DNA from: Sinorhizobium sp. BG8
GTDB taxonomy: Bacteria; Pseudomonadota; Alphaproteobacteria; Rhizobiales; Rhizobiaceae
Direction: 5' to 3'
Assembly (NCBI RefSeq): GCF_016864555.1
Contig: NZ_CP044011.1
Location: 480,501-544,500, forward strand
Length of the DNA: 64,000 nucleotides
The notes below the pieces were generated by a model. That model had not been told where the DNA came from, made no database searches, and worked only from the letters and a program-made list of their open reading frames with translations. Every line of letters begins with the position of its first letter. Within the stretch, counting starts at the first letter, position 1. This document shows, piece by piece, positions 57,472-64,000 of the stretch. Position numbers and translations under genes: made by a program.

Positions 57472-57626
57472 CGCGGCCCGTTGGTAGGCGACCCCCTAAG
57501 CGGTCCAGGCGTACATCGACGGTGGCATCAGAAGGACCCTCTGGTGCCGCCGCGGCCTCGGCGCTTGCTTCCCGCTTGCACGCTGTGCATTGATTGGTCA
57601 GGGGCAGCACGAATGCGGAGCACGGG

Positions 57627-58880
57627 ATGAAGACGGATGTGGTCGTACTGGGCGCGGGCGTCGTCGGGATTTCGACGGCGATACATCTGGCGCGGCGCGG
57701 CAAATCGGTGGTGCTTGTCGATCGACGGGGACCGGCGGAAGAAACCTCCTATGGCAATGCCGGGCTTATCCAGCGCGAAGGAGTCTTCCCCTATGGCTTC
57801 CCGCATGACTTCGGAGCGCTTTTTCGCTACGCGCTGAACAATACGATCGATGCCTATTACCATCTCTCGGCGCTGCCGGGGCTTGCCCCCTTCCTTGCGC
57901 GCTACTGGTGGCATTCCGGCTTCACGCAGCACCAGAAGATCGCCCACCTCTACGCCCCGTTGATCGAGCATTCGATCAGCGAGCATGCAGACCTGATCGC
58001 CGCATCGGGGGCCGAGGAACTCATCCGCAAGGACGGATGGATGAAGGTCTTCCGGTCGGAGAAGGCGCGTGACGCAGCCTATGCGGAGGCCGAAAAGCTT
58101 TCGGCCAATTTCGGCGTGAACCACCAGAAGCTCACCACCTCGGAAATCAGAGAAAGCGAGCCTCACATACAAGCGGACCTTGCCGGCGGCCTTCGCTGGA
58201 CGGACCCCTGGTCGATCCGTGATCCGCAAAGCCTGCTGAAGACCTACCTCGCCTATTTCAAATCGCTCGGTGGTTCGCTCGTGTCCGGTGATGCGGCAAC
58301 CATCGAACACGTTCTCGAAGGCGAAGGCTGGCGCATCGCAACGCCGGACGGGCCGCTGGAATCGCGCGAGGTCGTCGTCGCGCTGGGCCCGTGGGCGGAC
58401 ACGGTCACGCGAAAGCTCGGTTATCACTTCCCGCTCGCGGTCAAGCGCGGCTACCACATGCACTACGGCGCCCAGGACGGCGCCCATCTTAACAACTGGG
58501 TGCTGGATGCCGAGCGCGGGTATTTCCTGGCGCCGATGCTGCGCGGAATCCGCCTGACGACCGGTGCCGAGTTCGCCAAGCGTGATGCCCGCAAGACACC
58601 CGTGCAGCTTCGCCGCGCGGAAAAAGTTGCACGGGAATTCTTCCCGCTCGCCGAGCGGCGGGACGACGAACCCTGGATGGGTGCTCGCCCCTGCACGCCC
58701 GACATGATGCCGATCATCGGCAAGGCACCGCGACACGCAGGGCTCTGGTTCGCCTTCGGGCACGCCCACCACGGCATGACGCTGGGTCCCGTCACAGGAC
58801 GCGCGCTTGCCGAAAGGATGCTCGGCGAAAAGACCGTCATCGACCTGGCCCCCTACCGGCCCGAGCGGTTCCTTGCATAG
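57627..58880 (+). CDS. FAD-dependent D-amino-acid dehydrogenase-like protein
   Basis: A 417-residue DAO-family flavoprotein resembling DadA. The FAD site is TDVVVLGAGVVGISTAIHLA at the N-terminus, followed by DRRGPAEETSYGNAGLIQRE. C-terminal features are GARPCTPDMMPIIGK and FGHAHHGMTLGPVTGR. DadA oxidatively deaminates D-amino acids to keto acids, passing electrons to the respiratory chain. ATG 57627 (GGAG upstream) is chosen over one 11 codons earlier. The gene follows the GntR gene by 155 bases; an oxidation step for an amine or opine is also possible. Confidence 0.83.
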   Translation: MKTDVVVLGAGVVGISTAIHLARRGKSVVLVDRRGPAEETSYGNAGLIQREGVFPYGFPHDFGALFRYALNNTIDAYYHLSALPGLAPFLARYWWHSGFTQHQKIAHLYAPLIEHSISEHADLIAASGAEELIRKDGWMKVFRSEKARDAAYAEAEKLSANFGVNHQKLTTSEIRESEPHIQADLAGGLRWTDPWSIRDPQSLLKTYLAYFKSLGGSLVSGDAATIEHVLEGEGWRIATPDGPLESREVVVALGPWADTVTRKLGYHFPLAVKRGYHMHYGAQDGAHLNNWVLDAERGYFLAPMLRGIRLTTGAEFAKRDARKTPVQLRRAEKVAREFFPLAERRDDEPWMGARPCTPDMMPIIGKAPRHAGLWFAFGHAHHGMTLGPVTGRALAERMLGEKTVIDLAPYRPERFLA

Positions 58881-58923
58881 CTGAACGCGCCTTCCGCGGG
58901 GCCACCCCTGCGCCCAGTCACGT

Positions 58924-59376
58924 TCAGCGGCTGATGCGCGTCGACAGGATGATCGAAGACAGGGTGCGCTCGACCCCGTCGATCTGACCGATCCGGTCGA
59001 TCAGGTGATCAAGCTCGGCAATTGACGTCGCCGCGACGACGGCGATCAGGTCGAACGTCCCGCTGACAGAATGGAGCATCTTCACTTCAGGAATGGCGTG
59101 GAGTTCCGTTGTGATCCGCGCAAGCGTCTTCGACGCAAGGGTGATCAAGACATGCGCCTTCACCATTCCGCTCTCGTAGTCGTCCGACAATCGCACGACG
59201 TAGCCGGTAATGATGCCATCGCGTTCCAGGCGTTCGATCTTTGCCTGCACGGTTGTTCGCGAAAGACCGAGCTTGCGGGCAATCGACGCCGTCTGCTCGC
59301 GGGCGTTTTCGCTGAGGATCGCGAGTAGCGCCCGGTCCTTCGCACTCAACGTCGTAATGCTCATGGCGATCGTCAT
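58924..59376 (-). CDS. Lrp/AsnC family regulator
   Basis: A 150-residue feast/famine regulator. An N-terminal helix-turn-helix (LSAKDRALLAILSENAREQT; ARKLGLSRTTVQAKIERLER) is followed by the effector-binding RAM domain (HVLITLASKTLARITTELHA, then the conserved VSGTFDLIAVV). It diverges from the lysine dehydrogenase gene, with a perfect palindrome in between, and probably controls the lysine module; lysine or its semialdehyde would be a plausible effector. Confidence 0.88.
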   Translation of the reverse strand: MTIAMSITTLSAKDRALLAILSENAREQTASIARKLGLSRTTVQAKIERLERDGIITGYVVRLSDDYESGMVKAHVLITLASKTLARITTELHAIPEVKMLHSVSGTFDLIAVVAATSIAELDHLIDRIGQIDGVERTLSSIILSTRISR

Positions 59377-59389
59377 TCTGCCGATAAAG

Positions 59390-59401
59390 ATAATGCATTA
59401 T
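59390..59401. promoter_or_regulatory. Palindromic Lrp-type operator
   Basis: ATAATGCATTAT is a perfect 12-bp palindrome between the Lrp-type gene and the dehydrogenase, 14 bases before the regulator's start. It is AT-rich like other Lrp/AsnC sites and is likely an autoregulatory and pathway operator. Confidence 0.55.
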
Positions 59402-59477
59402 GACAGATTTGAAGCTGTGATTCGACAGAAAACGTCGGCATGATTCCCTTGAAATCCAAGCTTTCGGGGGAATTTGC

Positions 59478-60581
59478 ATGAAAGATATCGTCGTCGTCGG
59501 GGCAGGCAAGATCGGCTCGACCATCGCGCGGCTGCTCGCGCACAGCGGAGATTACCGCGTGACGATCGCGGACCGCTCGGCCGCACAGCTCGACCAGATC
59601 GAATCGCACAAGGCAGTTTCGACTGTCGTCATTGACATTGCCGATCAGGCCGCTCTGGAAGCCCTGCTCAAGGGCAAGTTCGCCGTTCTGAGCGCCGCCC
59701 CGTTCCATCTCACCGTGGTCATAGCGCAAGCGGCAGCCGCCGCCGGCGTGCACTATCTCGATCTTACCGAGGATGTGGAATCGACCCGTCAGGTCAAGCA
59801 GATTGCCGAGAATGCGCAAACCGCGTTCATTCCGCAGTGCGGCCTTGCTCCCGGCTTCATCTCGATCGTCGCCAATGATCTCGCCAAGCATTTCGACACG
59901 CTGGAAAGCGTGCGCATGCGCGTCGGCGCCCTGCCGCAGTACCCATCCAATGCGCTCAACTACAACCTGACCTGGAGCACGGACGGCGTCATCAATGAGT
60001 ACATAGAGCCCTGCGAGGCGATCGTCGAAGGCGCGCTGATCGAGGTTCCGGCCCTGGAAGAGCGTGAGGAGTTTTCGCTCGACGGCGTCACTTACGAAGC
60101 GTTCAACACCTCGGGCGGACTCGGCACGCTGTGCGACACGCTCGAAGGCAAGCTGCGGACTCTGAACTACAAGACGATCCGCTACCCCGGTCACGCCGCC
60201 ATCATGAAGGCGTTGCTGAACGATCTGGGGCTCCGTCATCGCAGGGAGGTCCTGAAGGACATCCTCGAGAATGCGCTACCGACGACCACGCAGGACGTCG
60301 TGATCATCTTCGTGACCGTCAGCGGCCGTAAGGACGGCCGCCTGGTGCAGGAGACCTATGCCAACAAGGTCTACAGCGCCGTCATCGCCGGTCGCATGCA
60401 CAGCGCAATCCAGATTACGACCGCCGGTTCGATCTGCGCCGTGCTCGACATGCTGTCCGACGGCAGCCTTCGCGCAAGCGGGTTCGTCAAGCAGGAAGAG
60501 ATTGGCCTCGAGGCCTTCCTCGCCAATCGCTTCGGCCACTACTACGCCGAGGAGCAGCGCGGCAGCCGCATCGCAAGCTGA
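59478..60581 (+). CDS. L-lysine 6-dehydrogenase (saccharopine dehydrogenase family)
   Basis: A 367-residue NAD(P)-binding protein: Rossmann motif VVVGAGKIGSTIARLLAHSG at the N-terminus and the PQCGLAPGFISIVANDLAKH segment near 122. The C-terminal part (EAFNTSGGLGTLCDTLEGKL, KTIRYPGH) matches the pattern I recall from Geobacillus and Agrobacterium lysine 6-dehydrogenase, which oxidises the epsilon-amino group of L-lysine to 2-aminoadipate semialdehyde. Context agrees: the antiquitin-type dehydrogenase that uses this semialdehyde is close by. A saccharopine-using enzyme is the alternative. Start ATG with GGGGGAA upstream. Confidence 0.8.
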   Translation: MKDIVVVGAGKIGSTIARLLAHSGDYRVTIADRSAAQLDQIESHKAVSTVVIDIADQAALEALLKGKFAVLSAAPFHLTVVIAQAAAAAGVHYLDLTEDVESTRQVKQIAENAQTAFIPQCGLAPGFISIVANDLAKHFDTLESVRMRVGALPQYPSNALNYNLTWSTDGVINEYIEPCEAIVEGALIEVPALEEREEFSLDGVTYEAFNTSGGLGTLCDTLEGKLRTLNYKTIRYPGHAAIMKALLNDLGLRHRREVLKDILENALPTTTQDVVIIFVTVSGRKDGRLVQETYANKVYSAVIAGRMHSAIQITTAGSICAVLDMLSDGSLRASGFVKQEEIGLEAFLANRFGHYYAEEQRGSRIAS

Positions 60582-60682
60582 ACCAACATCCCTTTGCAGC
60601 GCTCCGGCCGCAGGTCGGGGCGCTTCCGCGTGACAACCCGCGGGGAAGAGAGACGCCCGCCAAGGGTGCGAACAATAAAAAT

Positions 60683-60707
60683 GGGGCCCCGCATGGAGGC
60701 CCCTTTT
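60683..60707. terminator. Bidirectional terminator
   Basis: GGGGCC (60683-60688) pairs with GGCCCC (60698-60703); TTTTCTTT follows on the plus strand and ATTTTTATT on the minus strand. It ends both the lysine dehydrogenase and the aminotransferase transcripts, which converge here. Confidence 0.8.
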
Positions 60708-60733
60708 CTTTGTCCGCCGTATGTTGGTGTCCG

Positions 60734-61972
<1,239 letters not shown>

Positions 61973-63496
61973 TCACTCGATGTCGAAGGAGACGCCCTGG
62001 GCGAGCGGCAGTGCCTTCGAGTAGTTGACGGTGTTTGTCGAGCGACGCATGTAGGCTTTCCAGGCGTCCGAGCCGGACTCACGGCCGCCTCCGGTCTCCT
62101 TCTCGCCGCCGAACGCTCCGCCAATTTCAGCACCGGAGGTGCCGATGTTGACGTTGGCAATACCGCAGTCGGAGCCGTCAGCGGAAAGGAAGCGCTCGGC
62201 CTCCTGCATGTTGAGCGTGAAGATCGACGATGACAGGCCGGCCGCGACCGCATTGTGGTCGTCGAGCGCCTTGTCGAAGTCGGAATACTTCATGACGTAG
62301 AGGATCGGAGCGAAGGTCTCGTCGAGAACCGGGCCGCCCTGCTTGGGCATTTCCACGATCGCCGGCTTGACGTAGTAGGCGGTTTCCCTGCCTGCTTCGA
62401 CCACGCGGTTGCCGCCGACGACCTTGCCGCCTTCGGCCTTGGCCGCTTCCAGAGCCTTCTGCATGTTGTCGAAAGCCTGCTTGTCGACCAGCGGACCGAC
62501 GAGAGCGGAGGTTTCCAAGGGATTGCCGACCGAAACGCTCTCATAGGCCTTCCGCAGGCGCGGAACGAGCTGGTCATAGACACTCTCGTGCACGAACAGA
62601 CGACGAAGCGTGGTGCAGCGCTGTCCGGCGGTGCCCATGGCACCGAAGGCAATCGCCCGCAACGCCATGTCGAGATCGGCCGACGGGCAGACGATACCGG
62701 CATTGTTGCCGCCGAGCTCGAGGATCGAGCGGGCGAAACGCTTGGCGAGCCGCGGACCGACTTCCTTACCCATGCGGGTGGAGCCGGTGGCCGAAACGAG
62801 CGCGACCTTCGGGTTGTCGACGAGGGCCTCGCCGATCGCGCGATCGCCGATAAGCACCTGAGAAAGATTCTTCGGCGCATCACCGAAGCGGGCGAGGGCA
62901 CGCTCGAGGATCGCCTGAGAGGCGAGCGCGGTGAGCGGGGTCTTCTCCGAAGGCTTCCATACAATCGGGTTGCCGCAGACGAGTGCAAGTGCCGCATTCC
63001 ACGACCAGACGGCGACCGGGAAGTTGAAGGCCGAGATGATGCCGACGACGCCGAGCGGGTGCCACGTCTCCATCATGCGGTGGCCGGGACGTTCGGTGGC
63101 GATCGTCAGGCCGTAGAGCTGGCGGGACAGACCAACCGCAAAATCGCAGATGTCGATCATTTCCTGAACTTCGCCGAGGCCCTCGGAGGTGATCTTGCCA
63201 GCCTCGATCGAGACGAGACGGCCGAGATCGGCCTTGGAGGCACGCAGTTCCTCGCCCAGCAGGCGGACGAGTTCGCCGCGCTTCGGCGCGGGCACCAGGC
63301 GCCAGGCCTTGAAAGCCTCATGGGCGGCGTCGATCGCCTTTCCGGCGTCAGCGGCCGAATGCGTCTTCAGCCTGGCGATCTCCTCGCCACTTACAGGGCT
63401 GAACGAGGCCATGTCGCCGTTCTGCCAGGCTGCTGCCGGGACGCCGAGCTTGTCGAGAAGCTTTGCGGTTTCCTGTTTCACATCGACGTTGGTCAT
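61973..63496 (-). CDS. Antiquitin-type (ALDH7) 2-aminoadipate semialdehyde dehydrogenase
   Basis: A 507-residue NAD-dependent aldehyde dehydrogenase. The catalytic Glu is in ELGGNNAGIV and the catalytic Cys in GQRCTTLRRLFVHESVYD, a sequence that strongly resembles human ALDH7A1. The C-terminal SGAEIGGAFGGEKETGGGRE and SDAWKAYMRRST are also family signatures. It oxidises 2-aminoadipate semialdehyde to 2-aminoadipate in lysine degradation. ATG 63496 is chosen with GGAG and GAG upstream; an earlier ATG lacks such a site. Operon order: FAD oxidase, this gene, aminotransferase. Confidence 0.92.
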   Translation of the reverse strand: MTNVDVKQETAKLLDKLGVPAAAWQNGDMASFSPVSGEEIARLKTHSAADAGKAIDAAHEAFKAWRLVPAPKRGELVRLLGEELRASKADLGRLVSIEAGKITSEGLGEVQEMIDICDFAVGLSRQLYGLTIATERPGHRMMETWHPLGVVGIISAFNFPVAVWSWNAALALVCGNPIVWKPSEKTPLTALASQAILERALARFGDAPKNLSQVLIGDRAIGEALVDNPKVALVSATGSTRMGKEVGPRLAKRFARSILELGGNNAGIVCPSADLDMALRAIAFGAMGTAGQRCTTLRRLFVHESVYDQLVPRLRKAYESVSVGNPLETSALVGPLVDKQAFDNMQKALEAAKAEGGKVVGGNRVVEAGRETAYYVKPAIVEMPKQGGPVLDETFAPILYVMKYSDFDKALDDHNAVAAGLSSSIFTLNMQEAERFLSADGSDCGIANVNIGTSGAEIGGAFGGEKETGGGRESGSDAWKAYMRRSTNTVNYSKALPLAQGVSFDIE

Positions 63497-63553
63497 CGTC
63501 TCATTCTCCATTGTGACTGTGTTTCGCAGGCGGCGCAAATTCCGCCGATCTCT

Positions 63554-64000
63554 TCAAAAGTTGACGCTGCCGAGCGGGCCGGGCGAAGTGATCTCCCTGA
63601 GCCCTGCTGCCAGCCGCCGGATCGCTTCCGGCGTATAGAGGTCGTAGAAGACCTGGTTCTTGCGGCCGATCGCATGCTCGGCGCTGTAGCTGCCGCCGAA
63701 GTCCTCGACAGCGACCTTGAACACCCATTCTCGCAAACGTCCCTCGAAGCCGCCGTCGGCGAGCCGGGGATCTTCGGCGGGCACGACTAGATTGAAGTGC
63801 ACGCCGCCGTCGCCGATATGGCCGAAGTCGCAAATCGAGATATCCGGGAATTGCTTCGGCATCTCCGCCTTCATACGGGCGAGGAAGCGCATGATATCAC
63901 CCCGCCGGAATGATAGATCGAATGCGATCAATCGTCCGCTATGCTTCACGCCCTCGGACAAGGCATGGCGCAAAGCCCACATTTCCTGCGGTGGGCCCAC
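63554..64000 (-). CDS. FAD-linked oxidase, 2-hydroxyglutarate/lactate dehydrogenase type (5' end outside window)
   Basis: The C-terminal 148 residues of an FAD_oxidase_C (VAO-family) enzyme; the start lies beyond position 64000. HIGDGGVHFNLVV holds the substrate/metal-binding His of D-2-hydroxyacid dehydrogenases and SAEHAIGRKN the equivalent of the conserved EHGIG. In bacterial lysine catabolism 2-oxoadipate can be converted to D-2-hydroxyglutarate, which such an enzyme returns to 2-oxoglutarate. With the lysine genes next to it this is a plausible assignment, but D-lactate or glycolate oxidase cannot be excluded. Confidence 0.75.
   Translation of the reverse strand: MGPPQEMWALRHALSEGVKHSGRLIAFDLSFRRGDIMRFLARMKAEMPKQFPDISICDFGHIGDGGVHFNLVVPAEDPRLADGGFEGRLREWVFKVAVEDFGGSYSAEHAIGRKNQVFYDLYTPEAIRRLAAGLREITSPGPLGSVNF

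Overview
This is a 64 kb stretch of a GC-rich alphaproteobacterial chromosome, most probably from the family Rhizobiaceae (Sinorhizobium/Rhizobium/Agrobacterium type). The evidence is the complete cyclic beta-1,2-glucan system (ndvA and an 8.5 kb ndvB, with opgC between them), a SAM-II riboswitch in front of metA, an alphaproteobacterial LexA box (GAAC-N7-GAAC) in front of imuA-imuB-dnaE2, and the gene order ffh-aroQ-rpsP-rimM-trmD / dapF-mtaB-ftsY / ccm / acnA. I see no CRISPR array, no insertion sequence and no rRNA. There is one tRNA gene (Gly, anticodon GCC).

Layout. 1-5.9 kb: a partial Trm112 gene, a Lon-N-domain protein, a thioredoxin-TPR protein, a prolyl-tRNA editing protein, tRNA-Gly, galM, a GNAT and metA with its riboswitch and attenuator. 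6-11.2 kb: a translation and secretion block on the minus strand (rplS, trmD, rimM, rpsP, chorismate mutase, ffh), interrupted by a plus-strand TauE-type permease. 11.5-17.2 kb: a metallo-beta-lactamase-fold hydrolase, dapF, mtaB, ftsY and yciB. 17.2-20.2 kb: the cytochrome c maturation operon ccmABCDG. 20.4-25.5 kb: aconitase, DUF1223, DUF2794 and GNAT genes. 25.6-29.1 kb: pyruvate carboxylase. 29.2-45.5 kb: an envelope-carbohydrate region with a LuxR-type regulator, the cyclic glucan exporter, the OpgC substituent transferase, the glucan synthase, a GT2 glycosyltransferase and an unusual tandem alpha/beta-hydrolase. 45.5-52.6 kb: a tyrosine recombinase diverging from the SOS mutagenesis cassette imuA-imuB-dnaE2. 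53-64 kb: purU, then amine and amino-acid catabolism: a gamma-glutamyl-polyamine pair (puuA, puuB) with a GntR regulator, a D-amino-acid dehydrogenase-like gene, and a module that reads as L-lysine degradation (Lrp regulator, lysine 6-dehydrogenase, aminotransferase, antiquitin-type aldehyde dehydrogenase, FAD-linked 2-hydroxyacid dehydrogenase).

Data quality matters here. Five genes (dapF, ccmB, pyc, the recombinase and imuB) are each broken by one missing base in or beside a G/C run, and adding one G or C restores a full-length family member in every case. Three of them are housekeeping genes, so sequencing or consensus error is far more likely than five real pseudogenes. They are annotated as whole genes with the lesion marked.

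The most interesting regions are the glycosyltransferase plus double-hydrolase pair beside ndvB, whose first hydrolase domain has lost its nucleophile and whose second appears to use cysteine; the ndvA-opgC-ndvB cluster next to a LuxR-type receptor with an intact signal pocket; and the reconstructed lysine pathway. None of these functions has been tested, and all homology statements come from reading motifs by eye.
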